64,000 nt of DNA from Peptococcus simiae (lineage in GTDB: Bacteria; Bacillota; Peptococcia; Peptococcales; Peptococcaceae). Shown here one piece after another: positions 18,325 through 26,367 of the stretch (its first letter is position 1; each line of letters starts with the position of its first letter). Below the pieces are notes generated by a model that was given only the letters and a program-made list of their open reading frames with translations, had not been told where the DNA came from and did no database searches. Position numbers and translations under genes: made by a program. The stretch spans positions 62,001 through 126,000 of the forward strand of contig NZ_JBJUVG010000001.1 of the NCBI RefSeq assembly GCF_046097595.1, given 5' to 3'.

Positions 18325-19522
18325 TGATATCCACGTACTTTTCAGTCAGGTCACAGCCGTAGGCCTCTGCCCGGCCATCCCCCAGGCCCAGGTTGATGAC
18401 GAGGGTAACAGGTGTCTGCTCAAAGAGGGGGCTGACTTCCCGGCGGCTCAGGCCGGTGGCCCGGCCCCCTTGGCAGACGGTGGCTGACCCGGCAGGGGTC
18501 TCCAGGCGGATATCAATCCGGTCCGACCGGATGGGGGCGCCGCTGTAGCCACAGGCGGCGATGATTCGGCCCCAGTTGGCGTCGCCGCCGTAGATGGCGG
18601 TTTTGACCAGGGGAGAGGTGATGACCGACTTGGCGACGGTCTTGGCGTCGGCTTCGGTCGGGGCCCCCTGGACCTGGCAGATGATGAGCCGGGAGGCCCC
18701 TTCGCCATCGGCGGCGATGGCCTTGGCCAGGTGGATGCAGAGGGCCTCCAGGGCGTCGGCAAAGGCCTGGTAGGCCGGACCTTGGCTTTGGATTTCAGGT
18801 GCGCCGGCCAGGCCGGAGGCCATGATGGCTACGGTATCGTTGGTAGAGGTGTCGCCATCGACGCTGACCATGTTAAAGCTACGGTCTACAGCGGCCTGGA
18901 GGGCCTTTTTCAGGAGGGCCGGGCTGATGGCGGCATCGGTGCTGATGAGGGCGTGCATGGTCCCCATATTGGGGTGGATCATCCCGCTGCCCTTGGCGAT
19001 GGCACCTAGGGTAATGGTATGGCCCTCCCGGCTGTAGCTGAGGGCAGCCGCCTTGGGCTGGGTATCAGTGGTCATAATGGCCCTGGCACAGGCCGCACCG
19101 CCGGCCTTGGACAGGGCGGCGGCCAGGTCCGGGATGGCGGCGGCTACCGGGGCCAGGTCCAGGGATTCGCCGATAATCCCGGTCGAGGCCGGAAGGACCT
19201 CTTCAGGGGGGCAGGCCAGGGCTTGGCCCACAGCGGTGCAGATGCCCTCGGCTACCCGGTAGGCGTCCGGGGTGCAGCAGTTGGCATTGCCACTGTTATC
19301 AATAAAGGCCCGGGCTTGGCCTGAGGCCGCATGGGCCCGGCAGAGGGTGACGGTATCCGATTCCACCAGGTTTTTGGTAAAGACAGCGGCGGCGGTGGCG
19401 GTTTTTTCGCAAACAATCAGGGCCAGGTCCGGGCTGCCGTCGGCCTTGATGCCGGCCGATCCGGCTGCAGCGGTAAAGCCCAGGGGACTGGTGATGGTCC
19501 CTGCTTCTATCCAGTGGTGCAT
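18305..19522 (-). CDS. argJ: Bifunctional glutamate N-acetyltransferase/ornithine acetyltransferase ArgJ
   Basis: ArgJ moves the acetyl group from N-acetylornithine to glutamate, recycling it, and in many bacteria also makes N-acetylglutamate from acetyl-CoA. The 405-aa length is normal. The self-cleavage site is visible as KGSGMIHPNMGTMHALISTDA, where the nucleophilic Thr (about T188) becomes the N-terminus of the beta chain. The start at 19522 follows TAGGAGGG, 10 bp after the argC stop codon. Neither an argA nor an argE gene is present in this operon, consistent with the cyclic pathway. Confidence 0.96.
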   Translation of the reverse strand: MHHWIEAGTITSPLGFTAAAGSAGIKADGSPDLALIVCEKTATAAAVFTKNLVESDTVTLCRAHAASGQARAFIDNSGNANCCTPDAYRVAEGICTAVGQALACPPEEVLPASTGIIGESLDLAPVAAAIPDLAAALSKAGGAACARAIMTTDTQPKAAALSYSREGHTITLGAIAKGSGMIHPNMGTMHALISTDAAISPALLKKALQAAVDRSFNMVSVDGDTSTNDTVAIMASGLAGAPEIQSQGPAYQAFADALEALCIHLAKAIAADGEGASRLIICQVQGAPTEADAKTVAKSVITSPLVKTAIYGGDANWGRIIAACGYSGAPIRSDRIDIRLETPAGSATVCQGGRATGLSRREVSPLFEQTPVTLVINLGLGDGRAEAYGCDLTEKYVDINAAYEV

Positions 19523-19532
19523 GGTATCCCTC

Positions 19533-20567
19533 CTAAAAGGCCGGTGGCAGGTGTAAGAGGCCGGTGGTTTCCGGCAGGTCGAAGATGATGTTCATATTCT
19601 GGATGGCCTGGCCGGCTGCCCCCTTGACCATGTTGTCAATGGCGGAGACGGTGATGACCGTATTGGTGTGGGGGTCAAAGTGGACCGAGACATCACAGAG
19701 GTTGGAATAACGGACCGAGGCAATATTGGCCACAGCCCCTTCAGGTAGGACCCGGACGAAGGGCTCATCGGCGTAAAATTGCCGGTAGAGGTCGTGGAGG
19801 GCCTGGGCGGTCCGGGAATTGGCCAGGGTCATGTAGCAGGTGGCCAGGATGCCCCGGTTGACCGGGATCAGGTGGGGGACAAAGGTCACCTCGGTGATGT
19901 GTCCGGCCAGTTTGGTCAGGGTCTGTTCCATTTCCGGGGTATGGCGGTGGCTGGCAATCTTGTAGGGGTGGCAGCCTTCGTTGATGACCGGGAAGTGGGT
20001 GCTTTCGGTCAGCTGGCGGCCGGCGCCGGTGATCCCGCTTTTGCAGTCGCAGGTGATGGGGTAGTCGACCAGCCAGTGGTTGACCACCAGGGGGGCGACG
20101 GCCATGGGGACGGCGGTGGTGTAGCAGCCCGGGTTGGCCACCAGCCGGGCCCCCTTGATGGATGCGCGGAAAAATTCCGGCATCCCGTAGACCGCTTCAG
20201 CCTGGAGGGCCGGGTCTTCCCAGCGGTGGCCGTACCATTTTTCATAGGCGGATTCACTTTCGAGGCGGAAGTCGGCGCCGAGGTCAATGAATTTTTTACC
20301 GGCGGCCAGGGTCTTTTTGGCCAGGGGCTGGGAAAGGCCGGCCGGCAGGGCGGCAAAGACCACATCGGACTTGTCGATGACCTCGTCTTCGCCGGTGCAG
20401 ACCACATCGGTAAACTGCTCATAGGCCGGGTAGACCTCGGCCAGGCGCTTGCCCTCATAGCTGACCGAGCTGGCCCCTGCAATGGTGACTTCCGGGTGGT
20501 CCAAGAGCAAGCGGGCCAACTCGGCGCCTGCATAGCCGGTTGCTCCAATAATTCCTGCTTTAATCAT
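19533..20567 (-). CDS. argC: N-acetyl-gamma-glutamyl-phosphate reductase ArgC
   Basis: ArgC reduces N-acetylglutamyl phosphate to the semialdehyde with NADPH. The 344-aa product has the N-terminal Rossmann motif GATGYAGAEL and the catalytic cysteine in NPGCYTTA (about C148). His and Arg residues typical of the active site follow in the second half. The start follows a strong AAGGAGG. It is the first gene of the operon and is driven by the ARG-box-controlled promoter just upstream. Confidence 0.96.
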   Translation of the reverse strand: MIKAGIIGATGYAGAELARLLLDHPEVTIAGASSVSYEGKRLAEVYPAYEQFTDVVCTGEDEVIDKSDVVFAALPAGLSQPLAKKTLAAGKKFIDLGADFRLESESAYEKWYGHRWEDPALQAEAVYGMPEFFRASIKGARLVANPGCYTTAVPMAVAPLVVNHWLVDYPITCDCKSGITGAGRQLTESTHFPVINEGCHPYKIASHRHTPEMEQTLTKLAGHITEVTFVPHLIPVNRGILATCYMTLANSRTAQALHDLYRQFYADEPFVRVLPEGAVANIASVRYSNLCDVSVHFDPHTNTVITVSAIDNMVKGAAGQAIQNMNIIFDLPETTGLLHLPPAF

Positions 20568-20621
20568 AAGTATCCTCCTTATTTGGCACGCTTGCCGGTT
20601 GCTTTAATAGGTATTGGGTAT

Positions 20622-20649
20622 ATTATACACGCGGAATGAATAAAGTCAA
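20622..20649 (-). promoter_or_regulatory. argC operon promoter
   Basis: On the minus strand TTGACT (20649-20644) and TATAAT (20627-20622) are separated by 16 bp. This is an almost ideal sigma-A promoter, about 55 bp upstream of argC. The -35 box lies inside the first ARG box. Confidence 0.82.
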
Positions 20650-20671
20650 GCAAAAGTTGAATAAATATACA
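20637..20671. promoter_or_regulatory. Tandem ARG boxes (predicted ArgR/AhrC operator)
   Basis: The downstream box TGAATAAATATACA (20658-20671) matches the ARG-box consensus TGAATNNNNATTCA with one difference. A second, weaker half box, TGAATAAAGTCA, starts at 20637. The two starts are 21 bp apart, the spacing of paired 18-bp ARG boxes with a 3-bp gap that one ArgR hexamer covers. The pair overlaps the argC -35 box, so arginine-bound ArgR should repress. The regulator is not in the window. Confidence 0.75.
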
Positions 20672-20673
20672 TT

Positions 20674-20911
20674 TCTATACAAGAAATAGACCGTCGGTTG
20701 ATGGGCTTTTTGCCCCGGCCCGGAGGTCTATTTTTCTTTTCCGGGCAAAAAAGGCGGAAAAACCCGATATTTAGGCATTTTCGGCCCGGCCCGGCCGGCT
20801 TATACAAATAAGAATTTCAAATGGTTGGCAAAAGGTTCATTTTTAGGTCCTTACCAAGAATTTGCCGGGGCCGGGAGGGGTCTTTACATGGCTTTGTTAT
20901 AGTTAAATACG
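20674..20911. other. Spacer between the arg and phosphonate operons with a hairpin
   Basis: The 414-bp gap between argC and the ABC gene holds the ARG region and a hairpin at 20685-20732 (AATAGACC with GGTCTATT, inner GC-rich stem) followed by a T-rich tract on the plus strand. The hairpin looks like a terminator or attenuator, but no gene ends upstream of it on that strand. The rest, 20741-20880, shows no reading frame with a start signal. Confidence 0.45.
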
Positions 20912-20955
20912 TTGGGTGATAAAATTTATAAGTATACTGGCAGGTGTCAGTGTAC
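20912..20955 (+). promoter_or_regulatory. Phosphonate operon promoter with inverted-repeat operator
   Basis: TATACT (20933-20938) is a good -10 box, with a weak TTGGGT at 20912-20917. An inverted repeat with half sites GTATACTG (20932-20939) and CAGTGTAC (20948-20955; one mismatch; 8-bp spacer) covers this -10. A dimeric repressor or activator of GntR or TetR type could bind here. The regulator gene is not in the window. Confidence 0.55.
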
Positions 20956-20981
20956 CCAAACTTTTATGAGGAGGAAATCAA

Positions 20982-21734
20982 ATGCTGGAACTTGTTCATG
21001 TTGAGAAGTCTTATGATCGTAATCCGGTCTTGAAGGATATAAATTTAAGCATTGATGATGGCGAAATTGTATCTATCTTAGGGCCGTCCGGTTGCGGCAA
21101 AACAACTTTATTGAATATTATTCTAGGTATCACCCCCATTACATCCGGGAAGCTCATCTACAACGGGACGGATATCACCAAGTTACCGATGGAGAAGAGG
21201 GGCTTTAACATTGTCTTTCAGGACTACGCTCTTTTCCCCAACCTGGATGTCAAAGGCAATATCCGCTATGGCTTGAGAAACAACCCCAACATCTCAACCC
21301 CCCAGGAAGTGGAGGACCTGATTGACCTTTTAAATTTGAGGGAACACCTGGATAAATCCATCCACCAGTTGTCCGGGGGCCAAAAGCAGCGGGTGGCCCT
21401 GGCCCGGACCATGGTCATGAAGCCCAAGGTCCTGCTCCTGGACGAACCCCTAAGCGCCCTGGACGGGATCATCAAGGAACAAATTAAGGAAAGAATTCAC
21501 ACCATTGCCAAGCAGTTCCAATTGACGACCATCATCGTCACCCATGATCCGGAAGAGGCCCTGACCCTGTCCGATAAGGTCATCATCTTAAGCGATGGGC
21601 GGGTGGAACAATACTCATCCAGTCAGGATATTATTACCAATCCGCAGACGGACTTCGTTAAAGACTTCATTATCCAGCAGTTACAGGTCAAGCGGAGCAA
21701 TATCATAGGCCTTTTTGACGAACGTGCTGTTTAA
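20982..21734 (+). CDS. ABC transporter ATPase, probable 2-aminoethylphosphonate import
   Basis: This 250-aa ATPase drives uptake by the membrane protein encoded next. It shows Walker A (GPSGCGKTT), Q-loop (FQDYALFP), signature (LSGGQKQR), Walker B (VLLLDEP) and the switch His (VTHD). That is the compact ferric iron/spermidine/phosphonate (FbpC, PotA, PhnT) type. The start follows GAGGAGG. It opens a five-gene operon with PhnW and PhnX, so 2-aminoethylphosphonate is the likely substrate. The PhnT assignment rests on context, because the ATPase itself cannot be told from iron or polyamine importers. Confidence 0.88.
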   Translation: MLELVHVEKSYDRNPVLKDINLSIDDGEIVSILGPSGCGKTTLLNIILGITPITSGKLIYNGTDITKLPMEKRGFNIVFQDYALFPNLDVKGNIRYGLRNNPNISTPQEVEDLIDLLNLREHLDKSIHQLSGGQKQRVALARTMVMKPKVLLLDEPLSALDGIIKEQIKERIHTIAKQFQLTTIIVTHDPEEALTLSDKVIILSDGRVEQYSSSQDIITNPQTDFVKDFIIQQLQVKRSNIIGLFDERAV

Positions 21735-21743
21735 GAGGGGCTT

Positions 21744-23378
21744 ATGAAGAGAAAAATTACCATACGGCTATTAGCTGTTATCTTTATTATCTTCTTTGGT
21801 CTGGCCCTCTTCTATCCCATGTTGGTCGCCTTCATGCGGGCCTTCATCGCCGATGGCCAGCTGAGTCTGGACCACTTCCGGGCGGTTTTTGACAAGATGC
21901 CCATTGGTGAGGTCTTTATGAACTCCTGCCTGGTAGCCCTGGCGGCGGCCTGCCTCTCCGTCTTTTTGGCGGTGAACCTGGCCTATGCCATCAACTACAC
22001 CCGGATGAACAAGCAGCTCAAGAAACTGAGTGCCATTGTGGTCATGGTCCCCATGCTCCTGCCGACCATTACCTATGGCTTTGCGATTATCTATTCCATC
22101 GGGAACCAGGGGATGGTGACCCGGCTTTTTGGGGTCGATGCCCCGAACTTTTACGGCTTTTCCGGCCTGATGTTGGGCTACACCATCTACACCCTGCCGG
22201 TGACCTACCTCATGGTCAACAATGCCATGAAGTACATTGACAGCAAGTACATCCTGGTCTCCCGACTCATGGGCGACAACAAGCTCAAGACCCTCTGGAT
22301 TACCCTCCTGGTCCCCCTGATTCCCAGTGCCATTTCGGCCTTTATCCAGGCCTTCTTTATGTCCTTTACGGATTACGGGATTCCATCTTATATCGGCGGG
22401 AATTACGAGGTCATTGCCACCACCCTCTACAACCAGATGCTGGGGACCATCCCCAACTTCAACCATGGGGCGGTGACGGCCATCTTCATGCTCTTGCCGG
22501 CGATTTTAAGCATGATTTTACTTTACTTCTTAGGCCGGGACGACATTGCCTATGAGTCGGTCCAGAAGATGGAGGTCGAAAAAAATACGCCGCGGGACGC
22601 CTTCTTTAGTTGCTATTCTGTCCTGCTCATGCTCTTTATCCTGGTTATTTTTGTACCTATCTTCATTGTGCCCTTTACCCAGTCCTGGCCCTATAATATG
22701 GGCTTCACCCTGGACCACCTGGCTTCGGCCTTCAAGGACAGCGGGGTTATGCGGTCCTACCGGAACTCTATTATGATTTCCGCCATTGTGGCCGTTTTAG
22801 GGACCCTCCTGGCCTACCTGGCTGCGGTGGCCACGGTTCGGAGTAACCTGAACAAGGGGATTAAGAACGTTATCAACGTCCTATCCATTATTTCCAATAC
22901 CATTCCGGGGATGGTGCTTGGTCTGGCCATGTTGCTGGCCATTAACGGAACCATCCTCAAGGGGAGTTTTATCATCTTAATTGTGGCCAATATCGTCCAC
23001 TATTTCTCCACCCCCTACCTGACCCTGAAAAATACCCTGGCCAAGTTATCTCGGTCCTGGGAAACGTCAGCGGCCCTTATGGGGGATACCTTCCTGGATA
23101 CGATTGCCCGGATCATTACCCCGAACATTCTCTCATCCCTCTGGGAAGTGGTCAGCTACTACTTCATTAACTCCATGGTAACGGTGAGCGCGGTAATCCT
23201 GCTCTACTCCACCAGAACCATCCTGATTACGACAAAGATTAAAGAGCTCCAATACTACAACAACTTCAACGAGGTCTTTATTTTGTCCATCATGTTATTC
23301 CTGACCAACGTACTTGCCCGTGTCGTCTTTAACTACCTATCCGAAAGAAAGAAAGCAAAGGGAGGAAATGCAGCATGA
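21744..23378 (+). CDS. ABC transporter permease, fused two-domain
   Basis: This 544-aa integral membrane protein has about 12 hydrophobic segments forming two consecutive BPD_transp_1 domains (roughly residues 1-270 and 275-544), each with an EAA-type loop (VSRLMGDNKLKTLW and SAALMGDTFLDTIA regions). It therefore equals both channel subunits, as in FbpB. Typical 2-aminoethylphosphonate systems use two separate proteins (PhnU and PhnV). It lies 9 bp after the ATPase gene and overlaps the binding-protein gene by ATGA. Confidence 0.88.
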   Translation: MKRKITIRLLAVIFIIFFGLALFYPMLVAFMRAFIADGQLSLDHFRAVFDKMPIGEVFMNSCLVALAAACLSVFLAVNLAYAINYTRMNKQLKKLSAIVVMVPMLLPTITYGFAIIYSIGNQGMVTRLFGVDAPNFYGFSGLMLGYTIYTLPVTYLMVNNAMKYIDSKYILVSRLMGDNKLKTLWITLLVPLIPSAISAFIQAFFMSFTDYGIPSYIGGNYEVIATTLYNQMLGTIPNFNHGAVTAIFMLLPAILSMILLYFLGRDDIAYESVQKMEVEKNTPRDAFFSCYSVLLMLFILVIFVPIFIVPFTQSWPYNMGFTLDHLASAFKDSGVMRSYRNSIMISAIVAVLGTLLAYLAAVATVRSNLNKGIKNVINVLSIISNTIPGMVLGLAMLLAINGTILKGSFIILIVANIVHYFSTPYLTLKNTLAKLSRSWETSAALMGDTFLDTIARIITPNILSSLWEVVSYYFINSMVTVSAVILLYSTRTILITTKIKELQYYNNFNEVFILSIMLFLTNVLARVVFNYLSERKKAKGGNAA

Positions 23379-24370
23379 AAAAGAAATTAGTGGGGATTTT
23401 ACTGTCCCTGTCTTTACTGGTATCCCTGGCCGCCTGTGGTGGTGGCGGGAGTGATAAGGTCATTATTTACTCCAATGCCGATGAGGAAGCCATCCAGGTG
23501 ATTGAAAATGTCTTAAATGAAAACGGCTATGAGGGCCAGTATGAAATCCAAACCTTCGGGACCTCCGAGCTGGGCGGTAAGCTCCTGGCTGAAGGGACGG
23601 ACATTGAAGCCGATATGGTGACCATGTCCTCCTTCTACCTGGAAAGTGCCCAAGATGCCCACGATATGTTTGTGGACTTCACTTGGGATGTCAACACTGA
23701 AAAAGAAACCCCGAAATACATTGCACCGCTGACCGCCCAGGAAGGGGCCATCATCGTTAACGAAAAAATGGCTGAAGAATCCAACCTGGACCTGCCCAAG
23801 TCTATTAAGGACCTGGCTGACCCCAAATACCAGGACCTCCTGGCTGTGGTCGACATCGATTCCTCTTCTACCGCTTGGCTCATGACCCAGGCTTTAATTG
23901 AAACCTACGGGGAAGAAGAAGCCACCGATATCTTAGCCGGCATTTATAAAAACGCCAACAACCACATCGAGGCCTCCGGGTCCGGCCCCTTAAACAAGGT
24001 TGCCAGCGGCGAAGTGCCCCTGGGCTTCGGTTTACGCCACCAGGTCTTACAAAAGGCCAATGAAGGCATCCCTGTGAGCATTATCGATCCGGAAGAAGGG
24101 AACTTCACCCTGTCTGAATCCCTGGCCATCATCAAAAAAGACAACCAGGAAAAAATCGATAAGATGCAGGAAATGACCAAGCTCATCATTGAAAAAGGCC
24201 GCCCTGAAATTCAAAAGGTCTACCCGGGCGTCCTCTATCAAGGGGAAACCGCCCCAGCCGGCCAGGAATCCAATAACTTAAAGACTTTCTCCAAGCCCTT
24301 AACCGCAGAACTCTTGAAAGAACACCAAGACCTGTCTACCAAGGCTAAGGGGTTGGCCCAAGGTAAATAG
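23375..24370 (+). CDS. ABC substrate-binding lipoprotein, probable 2-aminoethylphosphonate
   Basis: The 331-aa protein starts with a lipoprotein signal (lipobox LAAC, Cys21), so it is lipid-anchored outside the membrane and delivers ligand to the permease. The fold signature resembles the FbpA/PhnS class of binding proteins (IIYSNADEEA near the N-terminus; later DIDSSSTAWLMTQALIE and a GSGPLNKVASGEVPLGF segment). Start and permease stop overlap as ATGA, which implies coupled translation. The ligand is inferred from the adjacent phnW and phnX genes. Confidence 0.87.
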   Translation: MKKKLVGILLSLSLLVSLAACGGGGSDKVIIYSNADEEAIQVIENVLNENGYEGQYEIQTFGTSELGGKLLAEGTDIEADMVTMSSFYLESAQDAHDMFVDFTWDVNTEKETPKYIAPLTAQEGAIIVNEKMAEESNLDLPKSIKDLADPKYQDLLAVVDIDSSSTAWLMTQALIETYGEEEATDILAGIYKNANNHIEASGSGPLNKVASGEVPLGFGLRHQVLQKANEGIPVSIIDPEEGNFTLSESLAIIKKDNQEKIDKMQEMTKLIIEKGRPEIQKVYPGVLYQGETAPAGQESNNLKTFSKPLTAELLKEHQDLSTKAKGLAQGK

Positions 24371-24379
24371 GAGGATTTA

Positions 24380-25480
24380 ATGGAAAAGAAGTATAAATTA
24401 TTGACCCCCGGCCCGCTGACCGTGTCTGACACGGTCAGGGCGGCCATGGATTTTGACTACTGCACCTGGGATGACGACTATAAGCAGGTCACCCAGTGGA
24501 TCCGGAAGACCCTCCTGGACATTGCCCAGGTATCCGATGCGGTCTACGATACGGTCCTCTTGCAGGGCAGTGGCAGCTATGCGGTAGAAGCCAGCCTGTC
24601 ATCCTTCCTGGACCCGGCGGCTGATAAGCTCCTGGTGATTTCCAATGGGAAATACGGAGAACGGATTGTGGAAATGGCCCGGTGCCAGGGACTCAACCAT
24701 GAGGTCTACGCCCTGGACTATGACCAGGTGCCGGCGGCCGACCGCGTCACGGAAATCCTGGACGGGGACCCGGCCATCAGCCATGTTTTCATGGTCCATA
24801 ATGAGACCACTTCGGGGATTTTAAACCCCTTGGAAGAGATTGGCCAAGTGGTCCAGTCCCGGGGTAAAGTTTTTATGCTTGACGCCATGAGCAGCTTTGG
24901 GGCGGTGCCCATTGATATGGAATCCATATCTGTGTTGGTAACATCCGCTAATAAATGCTTGCAGGGCGTGCCCGGATTTGCTATCATACTTGCGAAAAAA
25001 GACCTCCTGGAAGGCGGGCAAGGGAAGTCCCGGAGTGTGGTCCTGGACTTGTGTGCCCAATATGCAGAGATGAAAAAGGAGGGGAAGTGGCGGTTCACTT
25101 CTCCGACCCATACAGTCATGGCCTTCCGCCAGGCCCTGGAAGAATACTTGGCCGAAGGCGGCCTGGAAGCCAGACACCAGCGGTATGCCAATAACCAGAA
25201 GGTCCTGAGTGCAGGCATGGAGAAGCTCGGCTTCAAGCCCTATGTCAGTGCCGACAAGCAGGGGCCAATCATTACCAGCTTCCTGTACCCGACAGAAGGC
25301 CGGTTCAACTTCAATGATATGTATGCCTTCATGAAGGACAATGGTTATGTCATCTACCCGGGTAAGCTGACTGATGTTGAGACCTTTAGAATTGGGAATA
25401 TCGGCGAGCTCTACCAGGAAGATATGGAACAAGTGGTAGCACTCTTTAAAACGTATATGGAGGAACGATACGATGCGTAA
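24380..25480 (+). CDS. phnW: 2-aminoethylphosphonate:pyruvate transaminase PhnW
   Basis: PhnW transfers the amino group of 2-aminoethylphosphonate to pyruvate, giving phosphonoacetaldehyde and alanine. The 366-aa class V aminotransferase shows the N-terminal LLTPGPLTVSDTV motif, the PLP-binding DAMSSFG segment and the Schiff-base lysine in SANKCLQGVPG (about K192). Length and motifs match PhnW well. It starts 9 bp after the binding-protein gene behind GGAGG and overlaps phnX by 8 bp. Confidence 0.96.
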   Translation: MEKKYKLLTPGPLTVSDTVRAAMDFDYCTWDDDYKQVTQWIRKTLLDIAQVSDAVYDTVLLQGSGSYAVEASLSSFLDPAADKLLVISNGKYGERIVEMARCQGLNHEVYALDYDQVPAADRVTEILDGDPAISHVFMVHNETTSGILNPLEEIGQVVQSRGKVFMLDAMSSFGAVPIDMESISVLVTSANKCLQGVPGFAIILAKKDLLEGGQGKSRSVVLDLCAQYAEMKKEGKWRFTSPTHTVMAFRQALEEYLAEGGLEARHQRYANNQKVLSAGMEKLGFKPYVSADKQGPIITSFLYPTEGRFNFNDMYAFMKDNGYVIYPGKLTDVETFRIGNIGELYQEDMEQVVALFKTYMEERYDA

Positions 25481-26255
25481 ATTTGACTTGATTGTATTTG
25501 ACTGGGCAGGGACCACGGTAGACTATGGTTGCTATGCCCCTGTTTTGGCCCTGGAAGAGGCCTTTAAAAAACATGGCCTGACCCCGACCCAGGAAGAACT
25601 CCGCAAGCCCATGGGGATGGGCAAGTGGGACCATATCAACACCATGCTGGGCTATCCTCGACTGAACCAGGCCTGGGAGGAAGCCAACGGAAGTAAGGTC
25701 GATGACAGCGCTGTCGATGCCATCTATGCCAGCTTTAATGAGAAGGTTTTGGAAGAACTGGGCAAGAAAGAATTCAGCCAGCCCAAGCCCTATGTCCTTG
25801 AAACGGTGGAAAAATTAAGAGCTGATGGCTACAAAATCGGCGGGACCACCGGCTATACCCGGGAAATGATGGACCTGGTCATGCCCGGGGCCGAAGAACA
25901 GGGCTATACCGTTGACTGTGCCGTCACGTCTGAAGATGTAGATGGCCTGGGCCGGCCCTACCCCTATATGATTTTTAAGCTCATGGCCCACTTCAAAATT
26001 GAAGGGGTTGACCGGGTCCTGAAGGTCGGAGATACGGTGGCGGACATTAAGGAAGCCAAGAATGCCGGGGTCACTGCCGCCGGCATCATCGAAGGCAGTT
26101 CTGTCATGGCCATGCGGGAAGCGGACTTCAACCAGCTTGACCCGGCTGACCAGGATGAGCTGAAGGCTAAAGCGGAAAAAGAATTTAAGGATGCCGGGGC
26201 AGACCTGGTCTTCCAGAACTTTGCCGATATGTACGACTATTTAAAAGAAGACTAA
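25473..26255 (+). CDS. phnX: Phosphonoacetaldehyde hydrolase PhnX
   Basis: PhnX hydrolyses phosphonoacetaldehyde to acetaldehyde and phosphate, completing 2-aminoethylphosphonate breakdown. The 260-aa HAD-family protein carries the nucleophile Asp10 in FDWAGTTVD, the cap-domain lysine in KPMGMGKWDH (about K51), which forms the Schiff base in the characterised enzyme, and the late HAD motif KVGDTVADIKEA. The start overlaps phnW and has its own GGAGG. Together the operon yields phosphate, alanine and acetaldehyde. Confidence 0.96.
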   Translation: MRKFDLIVFDWAGTTVDYGCYAPVLALEEAFKKHGLTPTQEELRKPMGMGKWDHINTMLGYPRLNQAWEEANGSKVDDSAVDAIYASFNEKVLEELGKKEFSQPKPYVLETVEKLRADGYKIGGTTGYTREMMDLVMPGAEEQGYTVDCAVTSEDVDGLGRPYPYMIFKLMAHFKIEGVDRVLKVGDTVADIKEAKNAGVTAAGIIEGSSVMAMREADFNQLDPADQDELKAKAEKEFKDAGADLVFQNFADMYDYLKED

Positions 26256-26267
26256 GCGGATAATCAA

Positions 26268-26298
26268 ATGCCGGTGGCCCAGGGCCGCCGGCATTTTC
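26268..26298 (+). terminator. Intrinsic terminator of the phosphonate operon
   Basis: An 11-bp stem (26268-26278 with 26284-26294, one G-U pair) and a 5-nt loop are followed by TTTT, 13 bp after the phnX stop. Confidence 0.85.
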
Positions 26299-26326
26299 TA
26301 TTACTGTCTGCGATATGGATAGGGAC

Positions 26327-26361
26327 GCAAAAGGCCCCCGGTCAAAGAGACCGGGGGCCTT
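26327..26361 (-). terminator. Intrinsic terminator of the reductase/FAH operon
   Basis: A perfect 13-bp stem (26331-26343 with 26349-26361) lies 6 bp beyond the minus-strand stop codon and is followed on that strand by a T-run. Confidence 0.85.
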
Positions 26362-26367
26362 GTATCG

